A DNA stretch of 41,826 bases, from NCBI GenBank assembly GCA_046318675.1, contig JBKCUA010000026.1, forward strand, positions 1-41,826. Direction: 5' to 3'. A program made the translations under genes and the position numbers. Positions 24,031 through 31,921 of this stretch are shown here, piece by piece; position 1 is the first letter of the stretch, and every line of letters begins with the position of its first letter. The stretch comes from JBKCUA01 sp046318675. GTDB taxonomy: Bacteria > Pseudomonadota > Alphaproteobacteria > JAJTHO01. Under the pieces are notes generated by a model. The model was not told the DNA's origin, did not search any database, and was given only the letters and a program-made list of their open reading frames with translations.

Positions 24031-24776
24031 ACAACGGCGTGGTTGACGGGGCCTTGCCCGTTGCCAAAGCCCGGGGCGGTGGCAATGGCCTGCTGTAGGT
24101 AGGAGAACGCCCAAGCGATCGCCTCTCTGAGCGGCATTCCTTGGGCCAACCCGGTTGCAATAGCGGCGGCGTAGGTGCAACCCGTGCCGTGGGTGTGGCG
24201 CGTTTGCTGACGCAGGGCATTAAACCGCTCTATTTCCCCTGCGTTGGTTAGGAGGCGATCGATAACAGTCTCCCCCGCATCATGACCACCTTTAAGAAGA
24301 ACAGCACCGGCCCCGGCGGTTAGCAAAGCCTGCACCCCCCCCAAGGCTTCGGTTTCGGGAATATTGGGTGTCACCACTGTAGCTCTAGGCACTAGATGGG
24401 TTAGCAAAGCATCCACCGCACTATCCTCCAGCAGGCGCGCCCCGCCCTTAGCCACCATGACAGGGTCTAGCACCAAGGGAATAGAAGGGTGAGACTTTAA
24501 GGCCTGCGCCACCGCCTCAATAACCTCCGCCGTGTGCAGCATACCTATTTTTATTGCATCGGCTCCAATATCATCGAGCACTACGTTGATCTGTTGAGCA
24601 ATAAATGCCGGCGGTACAGGATGCACCCCATGTACCCCTAAGGTATTTTGCGCCGTCAGGGCGGTAATGGCGGTCATAGCATAACCGCCTAAAACGGTGA
24701 TTGTTTTAATATCTGCTTGAATGCCTGCGCCACCCCCAGAATCGGAACCGGCAATTGTTAAAACACGTCCTTGCAT
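24021..24776 (-). CDS. thiD: Hydroxymethylpyrimidine/phosphomethylpyrimidine kinase
   Basis: Phosphorylates HMP and HMP-P in thiamine synthesis or salvage. The ribokinase-fold signatures are TIAGSDSGGGAGIQADIKT at the N-terminus, VLDPVMVAKGG in the middle and HTHGTGCTYAAAIATGL with the catalytic Asp position replaced by Cys/Thr context as is usual in ThiD. From the ATG at 24776 it has 251 residues; AAAGG lies just before it. No other thi gene is present, and no TPP riboswitch-like leader is apparent in the 95 bases before the tRNA gene. Confidence 0.95.
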   Translation of the reverse strand: MQGRVLTIAGSDSGGGAGIQADIKTITVLGGYAMTAITALTAQNTLGVHGVHPVPPAFIAQQINVVLDDIGADAIKIGMLHTAEVIEAVAQALKSHPSIPLVLDPVMVAKGGARLLEDSAVDALLTHLVPRATVVTPNIPETEALGGVQALLTAGAGAVLLKGGHDAGETVIDRLLTNAGEIERFNALRQQTRHTHGTGCTYAAAIATGLAQGMPLREAIAWAFSYLQQAIATAPGFGNGQGPVNHAVVCS

Positions 24777-24871
24777 ATAACCTTTATTGTATATTGATTT
24801 GTAAAAATAAATCTCTGGCAAAATCCCTATTATGGATCAGCAAAACATAGCTTATCATTTGCGATAATACT

Positions 24872-24946
24872 TGGAGCGGGTGAAGGGATTCGAACCCTCG
24901 ACCCCAACCTTGGCAAGGTTGTGCTCTACCCCTGAGCTACACCCGC
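24872..24946 (-). tRNA. tRNA-Gly (anticodon GCC)
   Basis: On the minus strand the gene reads from 24946 down. The acceptor stem GCGGGTG pairs with CACCCGC, the D-arm is TAGCTCAGGGGTAGAGC, and the anticodon stem-loop ACCTTGCCAAGGT shows GCC. The T-arm is GAGGGTTCGAATCCCTT, then the discriminator T and an encoded CCA (24872-24874). The cloverleaf is complete with no mismatch seen in the acceptor stem. Confidence 0.97.
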
Positions 24947-24962
24947 ATCCAACAGAAGCGTG

Positions 24963-24990
24963 AATATAACGCCAACAACGTGGGTTGCAA
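24963..24990 (-). promoter_or_regulatory. Promoter of tRNA-Gly
   Basis: Minus strand: TTGCAA (24985-24990), 16 bases, TATATT (24963-24968). The predicted start of transcription is about ten bases before the mature tRNA. Confidence 0.5.
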
Positions 24991-25014
24991 GGGTTCTATT
25001 TTGGTCAAAAAACA

Positions 25015-25042
25015 TTGACAATAAATAATTTTTATGAATAAT
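25015..25042 (+). promoter_or_regulatory. Promoter of the TPR-like membrane protein gene
   Basis: TTGACA (25015-25020), 16 bases, AATAAT (25037-25042). The leader is about 85 bases, with AGGAG (25114-25118) before the ATG at 25132. Confidence 0.5.
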
Positions 25043-25131
25043 GATTTTTATCACAAAATATATAAGATACACAATTTTTTCAGTACCATGCAGTTCGGTA
25101 AAATCAAATTTTATCAGGAGTTTATCGTACT

Positions 25132-25911
25132 ATGTCTTCCCGCTATTTGCTTCGTGTTGGTGCGGTCATTGCGACGGTGGTATTGCTGAGTTTTGCCTAT
25201 CATTTGTTCCCTTCTCGATCAGTGCTGGATATTGATAAAGCCTCGCCGAAAGTATTGCTGGTAGAGGCAGATAAAGCTTTGGAAAACGGCAAGAATGAAG
25301 AGGCGGAAAAATTCGCCGCAGCCGCCCTGGGCAAGTATATTGCTGAGCGGAATCGCAATGGCGCGCTGGAGGCATTGAACTTGCAGGCGCGTATTGCTGC
25401 CGCCACGGGTAGCCCTGATAAAGCGGAGACTATTTTAACCCGTGGCTATACATTGGCCAATAAAAGCGGTGATCCGCAACTGCGCTCTTTGGCGGGGGAT
25501 ATGCTGTTGCAATTTTATTGTCGTCAAAAGCGACCTTTGAAGGCGCAGTCATTGCTGCGAAATATTGTCGAAGACTATAAGAAAAATAATAATCTGCATG
25601 AAGCTGGAGTTGTTTTGTTGACGTATGCCGATGCGCTACAATTATTGCCCGCTTTGACCCCGGCGCAACAGCTTGAAGTGCAAAATACTTATCTTGAAGC
25701 AACAAGGTTATTTTATGCAGTGCAGTCTATATTTCATCAAGCCACTACTCACGAACGATTAGGAGATTTTATTCGTGCCGAAAAGCCGCTTCCAGCTTTA
25801 GGGCAATATATGCAAGCATTTGACTTATTTACTAAATTGCGCCGAGACGATAGGGCAACAGAGATACAAAAAAAGATGGATAGCCTGCCTGTACAAATGG
25901 ATAGAGATTAA
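25132..25911 (+). CDS. TPR-like helical protein with N-terminal membrane anchor
   Basis: A 259-residue protein of unknown function. Residues 7-25 form one hydrophobic helix (LRVGAVIATVVLLSFAYHL), a membrane anchor or uncleaved signal. The rest is helical with TPR-like pairs: KVLLVEADKALENGKNEEAEKFAAAAL, GALEALNLQARIAAATGSPDKA, LAGDMLLQFYCRQKRPLKA and ALGQYMQAFDLFTKL (each shown in part). It is likely a periplasm-facing scaffold or assembly factor, but no partner can be named. It ends three bases from the convergent amidase gene. Confidence 0.65.
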   Translation: MSSRYLLRVGAVIATVVLLSFAYHLFPSRSVLDIDKASPKVLLVEADKALENGKNEEAEKFAAAALGKYIAERNRNGALEALNLQARIAAATGSPDKAETILTRGYTLANKSGDPQLRSLAGDMLLQFYCRQKRPLKAQSLLRNIVEDYKKNNNLHEAGVVLLTYADALQLLPALTPAQQLEVQNTYLEATRLFYAVQSIFHQATTHERLGDFIRAEKPLPALGQYMQAFDLFTKLRRDDRATEIQKKMDSLPVQMDRD

Positions 25912-25914
25912 TGG

Positions 25915-27048
25915 TCAAGGAACAGTAGTGGCGGTCTGGAAAAAACCATTAATGGCTTTGACAATGGAGCGGGTAATTTTAGCACGGTGGCTGCGTTGAC
26001 GCAGGAGCCATTCTTCATGCTTATTTGATAAAAAACCTAATTCCACCAATACCGCCGGCGTATCGGGGGCTTTGAGAACAACAAAGCCTGCAAAGCGATG
26101 CGAATCTCTTTTTGTATTGATTTCACTCCTTAATTTTTGCACCAATAGCGTGGCAAATCGGGCGGAATGATTCAAGGTCTCCCGTTGCACCAAATCAATG
26201 AGAATGGTGCTTACCTCATCGGGTGTCCCTGACAAATCAACTCCATGAATAATGTCAGCACGGTTTTCCTTAGCGGCTAAAGCTTCAGCTTCTTTATCGG
26301 AAGCTCGTTCGGAAAGGGTATATACGGAACTTCCTGAGGCTAAACGGTCGGGATGAGCATCGGCATGCAACGAAATAAATAAATCTGCATTGCGTTCTTG
26401 GGCAATCGCGGTGCGTTGGCGCAATGGGATAAAACGATCATCGTTTCGTGTCAGATATACGGTGTATGCGCCCGTTTTCTCTAAAGCTGTTTGTATTTCT
26501 TTGGCAATGGTTAGCGTGAGTTCTTTTTCATATAAACCGGTCGCGCCAATGGCACCGGGGTCTTCGCCACCATGCCCTGGATCAAGAACTATGATTTTTT
26601 TTGTTTTTATCCTTGGTTTTGATTGTTTCTTTTCTGTGCTGATAGTGGCTATAGGATTAATGGTTGCTGCATTTTTTTTAGGTTCAATACTGAGATCGAG
26701 CACTAAACGTGCACTAAAGTCTTCCTTGAGGTAAAAATGACGTAGTAGCTTGACACCGTTGTTTAATTTTAACGATACTAATGTATCCCCTGAGGTTGCT
26801 GATGCACTCAAGCTTTGTAGGCTTGAAATGGGTTTTGGTGCACTAAACCCAGGGGAGATATCAGTGTTTTGTAGGCGAACAGTTATCTGGTTATCGGAAC
26901 GATGCACGCTATACCGCACGGCGTTGTCTAGGCGGAGAACAACCCGAATTTTATCCGAGTGCTGGCCAGTATTGGCGGATTGCAATATGGCCGCCTTTGC
27001 CGTTGTTAGGCAAAAAAAGAATGCCAAGCAAAACAAAATAAAACGCAT
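25915..27048 (-). CDS. N-acetylmuramoyl-L-alanine amidase, AmiC type
   Basis: Periplasmic zinc amidase that cuts the bond between muramic acid and the stem peptide, usually to separate daughter cells. From the ATG at 27048 it has a signal peptide (LFCLAFFFCLTTAKA), an AMIN domain (about residues 20-115) that targets it to the septum, and a linker. The Amidase_3 domain follows: LDPGHGGEDPGAIG with the first zinc His, a Glu ligand in YEKELTL, SLHADAHPD with another His, and the catalytic Glu in VLVELGFLSN. Length is about 377 residues. Activation by an EnvC/NlpD-like partner is usual, and none is in the window. Confidence 0.92.
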   Translation of the reverse strand: MRFILFCLAFFFCLTTAKAAILQSANTGQHSDKIRVVLRLDNAVRYSVHRSDNQITVRLQNTDISPGFSAPKPISSLQSLSASATSGDTLVSLKLNNGVKLLRHFYLKEDFSARLVLDLSIEPKKNAATINPIATISTEKKQSKPRIKTKKIIVLDPGHGGEDPGAIGATGLYEKELTLTIAKEIQTALEKTGAYTVYLTRNDDRFIPLRQRTAIAQERNADLFISLHADAHPDRLASGSSVYTLSERASDKEAEALAAKENRADIIHGVDLSGTPDEVSTILIDLVQRETLNHSARFATLLVQKLRSEINTKRDSHRFAGFVVLKAPDTPAVLVELGFLSNKHEEWLLRQRSHRAKITRSIVKAINGFFQTATTVP

Positions 27049-27131
27049 GATGGAAGGCTTATAAAAATTTTTCCTGCTATCGTAATCAAAAAAATGCAGC
27101 ATCGCTGAGAATTTTCCTTTAAAAGTATCGG

Positions 27132-28658
27132 ATGCCTGTCTCTATTGTTGAGTTCTTACGTTCTCCTGCCGCTTATGGGTTGCCTGAAAGTACTTCAGTT
27201 TCAGTGATTGAGACCCACGGTGCGTGGGTTTTTCTGGCCGGAGAGATGGCCTACAAGCTTAAAAAGCCAGTAGCTTTTCCCTATATGAATTACAGCACAA
27301 TAGAACGACGGGCAGCCATGTGTGCGCGTGAGGTGGTATTAAATCGTCTTACTGCTCCAGAGATTTACGAGGCTGCCGTTCCTGTAACGCGGGGTAATAA
27401 GGGCGATTTGGCGATTGATGGCCAAGGGGCGATTGTTGATTGGCTGGTGGTCATGCATCGCTTTCGGAGTGAAGATATTCTTGATGCTATAGCAGAACGT
27501 GGGGAATTCACCCTTGCCATGACCACAGCAGTGGCAGATGCGGTGCTGGCATTTCATGCACAGGCACAAGTTTGTTCGGATCTGAATTGGTTTCAGATAA
27601 TATTAGATACGATTGCGGGGAATGATGGGCAGTTTGAAAATTATGCTGATATTCTGCCGCGCGATGATACGCGGGAATTAACGGCGATGTGCAGGGCAGA
27701 AGCCCAAAAACATTCGGCTTTATTGCACCGCCGCGTGACTGTTGGTGCTGTACGTCAATGCCACGGGGATATACATTTGCGTAACATTTGCTGGTGGAAA
27801 GGAAAGCCACTTCTTTTTGATTGTATTGAATTTAACGATGCTTTTGCCCGCATTGACGTGTTGTACGATACCGCATTTTTATTAATGGATTTGCAGGCGC
27901 GAGGGCTGAGGGAGCACGCTGCGTTGGCGCAGGATCGCTATGTCGTTGCGCTTGAGGATGTTGAGGGGTTGGCACTATTGCCACTTTATCTTGCTCTGCG
28001 GGCGGCTATTCGTGCCCATGTCAGTGTTTCTATTGGCCGCGGTATTGGCGGTGGGGTGGGGGAGGGATTTTATGCTGAAGCGCGCCGATACCTAGCATTG
28101 GCTCAGCAGTATATGCAACCGTCAGCACCGCGCTTAGTGGCTATTGGTGGTTTATCGGGGAGCGGTAAATCAACATTGGCAAGGCAATTAGCCGGGAAAC
28201 TCTCTCCCTTGCCGGGTGCGATAGTGTTGCGCACAGACATTTTACGCAAACAATTAGCAGGAAAAGTAGAAACTGATCGGCTTGAGGCAGAATATTACAG
28301 CCATGCTTTTACGCATAAAGTATATACCGCCTTACGGGAAAGAGCTGAGGCACTTTTATTAACCGGGCGCAGTGTGATTTTGGATTGTGTTGCGGCGGAT
28401 GCGGCAGAACGGGAGGCATTTGCTATTACGGCACGCACGGCGCACGCAAAATTTGTTGGGTTATGGTGCGAGGTTGATAATGCTACCGCGCGGCAACGCC
28501 TGTGGGAGCGAGCAACCCACGGTACCGATGCTTCTGATGCTGATGTATCGGTACGAAAGATGCAGGAAGATATTGATCTAGGAGATATTTCCTGGGCACG
28601 GGTCAATACCGGTGAAGACAGTTCTGTGCAGGCTGCCATAATGACAGTTTTAATGTAA
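27132..28658 (+). CDS. APH-like kinase fused to an AAA_33 P-loop domain
   Basis: A 508-residue two-domain protein. The N-terminal half is an aminoglycoside-phosphotransferase-like fold: HGAWVFLAGEMAYKLKKPV is the ATP-binding start, QCHGDIHLRNIC is the catalytic HGDxHxxN loop, and LLFDCIEFNDAF carries the metal-binding Asp. The C-terminal third is a P-loop kinase-like domain with Walker A GLSGSGKST (about residue 343). This pairing is widespread in proteobacteria; its substrate is unknown and antibiotic resistance should not be assumed. It starts 83 bases from the divergent amidase gene and overlaps the next gene's end by nine bases. Confidence 0.85.
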   Translation: MPVSIVEFLRSPAAYGLPESTSVSVIETHGAWVFLAGEMAYKLKKPVAFPYMNYSTIERRAAMCAREVVLNRLTAPEIYEAAVPVTRGNKGDLAIDGQGAIVDWLVVMHRFRSEDILDAIAERGEFTLAMTTAVADAVLAFHAQAQVCSDLNWFQIILDTIAGNDGQFENYADILPRDDTRELTAMCRAEAQKHSALLHRRVTVGAVRQCHGDIHLRNICWWKGKPLLFDCIEFNDAFARIDVLYDTAFLLMDLQARGLREHAALAQDRYVVALEDVEGLALLPLYLALRAAIRAHVSVSIGRGIGGGVGEGFYAEARRYLALAQQYMQPSAPRLVAIGGLSGSGKSTLARQLAGKLSPLPGAIVLRTDILRKQLAGKVETDRLEAEYYSHAFTHKVYTALRERAEALLLTGRSVILDCVAADAAEREAFAITARTAHAKFVGLWCEVDNATARQRLWERATHGTDASDADVSVRKMQEDIDLGDISWARVNTGEDSSVQAAIMTVLM

Positions 28659-29597
28659 TTTGGTTTTATCTTGAGGTGTAGTGATTTCAGCAGCAAAAGA
28701 ATTCAAAAGCTGTTGTTTCTGAAAAGCAATTGTTTCTGGACTCTGTTCCAGAAGGTGTTCTTTGCGTGTAATAAGGACGCTTAGTTTTTGCGCGGTTTCA
28801 ATTTCAGTCTGGGTCAAGCCAACGCATTGGGTAATTTCTGCAAGTTGCCAGACTGTGCCGCGTAGGCTTGCATCTTGAAAGGTGCAGTGTTGTACCTTGG
28901 TGCTGATGAAGCTGGCGCGGTCGAGTATTGCTCCGGTAAAATCAATGTGGCGCAAGATTGCCCCGCTAAAGTTTGCACCGATAAGGATTGTTTTTTGGAA
29001 ATTAAGATTATTGAGATGAAGGGTGCTAAAGTCCATTTGACTGAAGTCCAGGGTAATATATTCATCGCGGGTCTTTTGAAGAGCGATGATTTCATGCAAG
29101 ATAAGGTTTATTTCATCGCCAGCGGTGCCACGAATTTTAGTATCGCTTAATAAGGCACGTAGATAAGCTGTTAGCAGAATCATTAACCGTTGCTGCACGG
29201 CAACGCTGCCATCGGCAAGGCTGGCGATTGCTTGAATAGCATTAAGACGTTCCAATGAAGAAACATGACAAAGATTATTAATCAGCGTCGAAATAGTCTG
29301 ACCTTGACTCAGAGGCGAAATTTTACGGAGCTTACTGATAATACGATGCTGCCGGTAGACAAACCCTGCTAGAATGAGCGATAGCAAAAAGCCTGCTGTG
29401 ACTATTGGTATTTCAGCTTTTGCCCAAAAACGCTCCAGTGCCGTGGGCATCACTACCGAAACGCTGGCGGTGAACTCTGGTTTTTCAATTAAAATAGTTT
29501 TGGGTAGTTCCGCGGCAAAGCTAGGTGCTGCATGAGCATGGGGGGGAATCACTACTAGGTATAGTATGCTGAAAATAATGGTTAATAAAAATTGCAT
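28650..29597 (-). CDS. Pentapeptide-repeat membrane protein
   Basis: A 315-residue protein from the ATG at 29597 (GGAAGTG precedes it). It has an N-terminal signal peptide (FLLTIIFSILYLVV, ending at HAHA), a Pro/Glu-rich periplasmic stretch of about 50 residues and a membrane helix (IPIVTAGFLLSLILAGFVY). A cytoplasmic helical region contains ISTLINNLCHVSSLERLNAI and a run of pentapeptide repeats (LDFSQMDFSTLHLNNLNF, then ANFSGAILRHIDFTGAILD). Similar signal/helix/pentapeptide proteins occur in alphaproteobacteria without known function. The repeat block is short, about 12 units. Confidence 0.75.
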   Translation of the reverse strand: MQFLLTIIFSILYLVVIPPHAHAAPSFAAELPKTILIEKPEFTASVSVVMPTALERFWAKAEIPIVTAGFLLSLILAGFVYRQHRIISKLRKISPLSQGQTISTLINNLCHVSSLERLNAIQAIASLADGSVAVQQRLMILLTAYLRALLSDTKIRGTAGDEINLILHEIIALQKTRDEYITLDFSQMDFSTLHLNNLNFQKTILIGANFSGAILRHIDFTGAILDRASFISTKVQHCTFQDASLRGTVWQLAEITQCVGLTQTEIETAQKLSVLITRKEHLLEQSPETIAFQKQQLLNSFAAEITTPQDKTKLH

Positions 29598-29663
29598 GAG
29601 CACACTTCCATTTTTAATGTATAATAATTTTATACAAAAGTAAAAATAAAAAAGCAATACAAT

Positions 29664-31484
29664 TTATTCGACAGTGACTGATTTGGCGAGGTTTCTGGGC
29701 TGATCAACGTCGGTTCCTTTGCGAACGGCCACAGAATATGCTAGCAATTGCAGTGGTATAGATATGATAATCGGTGATGCCAAGTCGCCTGCGTGAGGAA
29801 CAATGATTGTTTTCCATACATGGGCCGAAGAGGCCGCCGCCCCGGCCGCATCAGTGATGAGGGTAACCCGTCCTCCACGCGCCACAACTTCTTGTAAGTT
29901 CGATATAGTTTTCTCAAACAAAGCATCATGGGGAGCAAGCACAATAACCGGCACGTTTTCATCAATCAGGGCAATCGAGCCATGTTTTAGCTCCCCTGCT
30001 GCAAGGCCTTCTGCATGAATATAAGAGATTTCTTTAAGCTTTAGGGCGCCTTCTAGGGCAAGCGCGGCGTAAGCCCCCCGGCCAATAAACAGCACGGTGT
30101 GCGCTTCGGCAATGTCTGCTGCTAAGGCTTCAATGTCTGTAACAAGTGATAAGGCCTGATTCACTTTATCGGGAATGCCCAGCAGTTCTTGCAGTAATCC
30201 TTTGGTTTCTTTGCCGTGTCGTGCAGCTCCTAAAGCAACCGCAAATGCCGCCAGCACAATCAATTGCGCGGTAAAAGCCTTTGTAGAGGCCACGCCAATT
30301 TCAGGACCAGCGTGAGTGTGAAGCGTGATACGAGCCTCTCGCGCCATCGTGCTGGTAGGTACATTAACAATGGCAATAGTAGGGCATCCGCCGGTTTTGG
30401 CAAAGCGCAAGGCCGCCAAGGTATCAGCGGTTTCGCCGGATTGTGAAATAAACAGTGCCAATGTCTGGGGGTCGTCAACAAATGGCCTATATCTGTATTC
30501 AGAGGCAATATCAACGCTGGTACGAATTCCTGTTAATGTTTCAAGCCATCCTCTGGCCACTAATCCAGCGTGGTATGAAGTACCGCAAGCAACAATCCGT
30601 ATCGTACGTATTTTTTCTATATCAACACCGGCCAAGTCGGGAAGGCGGATTGCTTTGGCAATAGGATCAAGGAGAGCTTGCAAACTATCCCCAAGCACGG
30701 TTGGTTGCTCAGCGATTTCCTTAGCCATGTAATGCTTGTATTGCCCTTTCCCGATTATGGCACCTGATAGACCGCTGAGAATTTGAGGCCGGGTAGTGAT
30801 GGCATTACTTGCATCGTAAACAGTTGTTTTTTCAGGGGTGCAGACAACCCAGTCTTCTTCGTCTAGATAGCTGACTTTCTGGGTTAAAGAGGCCAAAGCC
30901 AAAGCATCAGAGCCTAAATACGTTGCCCCATCGCCGTATCCAACGACCAAGGGACTACCCCGGCGTGCACCGATAAGAATATCAGGATAAGCAGTAAAAA
31001 TAATGGCTAGTGCAAAGGCGCCGCGAAGCTGTGGCAATGTCTGGCGGACAGCCTCCTCAGGGGATGCCCCGGCCTCGATATATTGGCTTAAAAGATGGGC
31101 GACAACCTCGGTATCTGTTTGTGAGGTAAAGACACAGCCGCGAGTCTGTAGCATACTGCGCAGCTCAAGAAAATTCTCGATAATACCATTATGCACCACC
31201 GCAACGTGGGCGGTAGCATGGGGATGTGCGTTGGCCTCATTGGGTGCGCCGTGGGTTGCCCACCGGGTATGACCAATGCCCACATGACCGGGAAGCGGCG
31301 TGGCCTCAAGAAGTCGCTCAAGATTGCGTAATTTCCCCTGTGCACGTTGGCGATACAATGTATGATCCGCCAGCGTAGCAATTCCAGCGGAATCATAACC
31401 ACGATATTCTAACCGGCGCAGCCCGTCCAGAATATCCAAGGCCACTTCCCCGTGTTGACTGATAATGCCGACAATGCCACACAT
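29664..31484 (-). CDS. glmS: Glutamine--fructose-6-phosphate aminotransferase (isomerizing)
   Basis: Makes glucosamine 6-phosphate from fructose 6-phosphate and glutamine, the first step to UDP-GlcNAc for peptidoglycan and LPS. The N-terminal glutaminase has the Cys2 nucleophile (MCGIVGIIS) and RLEYRGYDSAGIA. Two SIS domains follow (ACGTSYHAGLVARGWLE and SQSGETADTLAALR; FIGRGAYAALALEGALKLKE). The C-terminus ends in DQPRNLAKSVTVE as in all GlmS. Its 606 residues are full length. AGGAG lies about 14 bases before the ATG. The 83-base leader is too short for the Firmicute glmS ribozyme. Confidence 0.98.
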   Translation of the reverse strand: MCGIVGIISQHGEVALDILDGLRRLEYRGYDSAGIATLADHTLYRQRAQGKLRNLERLLEATPLPGHVGIGHTRWATHGAPNEANAHPHATAHVAVVHNGIIENFLELRSMLQTRGCVFTSQTDTEVVAHLLSQYIEAGASPEEAVRQTLPQLRGAFALAIIFTAYPDILIGARRGSPLVVGYGDGATYLGSDALALASLTQKVSYLDEEDWVVCTPEKTTVYDASNAITTRPQILSGLSGAIIGKGQYKHYMAKEIAEQPTVLGDSLQALLDPIAKAIRLPDLAGVDIEKIRTIRIVACGTSYHAGLVARGWLETLTGIRTSVDIASEYRYRPFVDDPQTLALFISQSGETADTLAALRFAKTGGCPTIAIVNVPTSTMAREARITLHTHAGPEIGVASTKAFTAQLIVLAAFAVALGAARHGKETKGLLQELLGIPDKVNQALSLVTDIEALAADIAEAHTVLFIGRGAYAALALEGALKLKEISYIHAEGLAAGELKHGSIALIDENVPVIVLAPHDALFEKTISNLQEVVARGGRVTLITDAAGAAASSAHVWKTIIVPHAGDLASPIIISIPLQLLAYSVAVRKGTDVDQPRNLAKSVTVE

Positions 31485-31567
31485 AAAAAATGCTTTCTCC
31501 TAAAGGATTAGCAGCGGTAAAAAAGCATAAAGTCAAGCGGTGTAGAATTTTCAGCAAAGTATAAACA

Positions 31568-31777
31568 ATGAAAAAACTCTTTTATATACCATTTTATATT
31601 TATAAAACAGCGATTTCCCCTTGGCTTGGGACGAATTGTCGGTTTTTACCCACGTGCTCTGAGTATTCCCGTGAGGCTTTTGAAAAATATGGTTTTATCC
31701 GTGGTTTTTGGCTGACAATCCGACGGATTGGGCGGTGCCACCCTTGGGGCGGTAGCGGGATCGATAATGTGCCATAA
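31568..31777 (+). CDS. yidD: Membrane protein insertion efficiency factor YidD
   Basis: A 69-residue protein with the full YidD signature: FYIYKTAISPWLGTNCRFLP, CSEYSREAFEKYG and GRCHPWGGSGID, including its three Cys. YidD aids membrane protein insertion by YidC and usually sits between rnpA and yidC. Here it is alone, divergent from glmS and before the large adhesin gene. Slightly short but complete. Confidence 0.93.
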   Translation: MKKLFYIPFYIYKTAISPWLGTNCRFLPTCSEYSREAFEKYGFIRGFWLTIRRIGRCHPWGGSGIDNVP

Positions 31778-31921
31778 TTGATAACGCTTTCCTACTAACA
31801 TACTCAATAATTCAGCATAATTAGTCCTCTATACATACTAATATACTCATTTTTCACGTCATTTTAACGATTTGTTGAGAGGATAAGGCCTCAACAGAGT
31901 CATTACAGGCGTGAGGTATTC

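Noticed and set aside
27132..28658. Aminoglycoside resistance gene
   Set aside because: The APH-like fold is fused to a P-loop domain as in a widespread chromosomal family of unknown substrate; nothing points to drug resistance.
31485..31567. Possible glmS ribozyme
   Set aside because: The leader is only 83 bases with no matching core, and glmS ribozymes are not expected in alphaproteobacteria.
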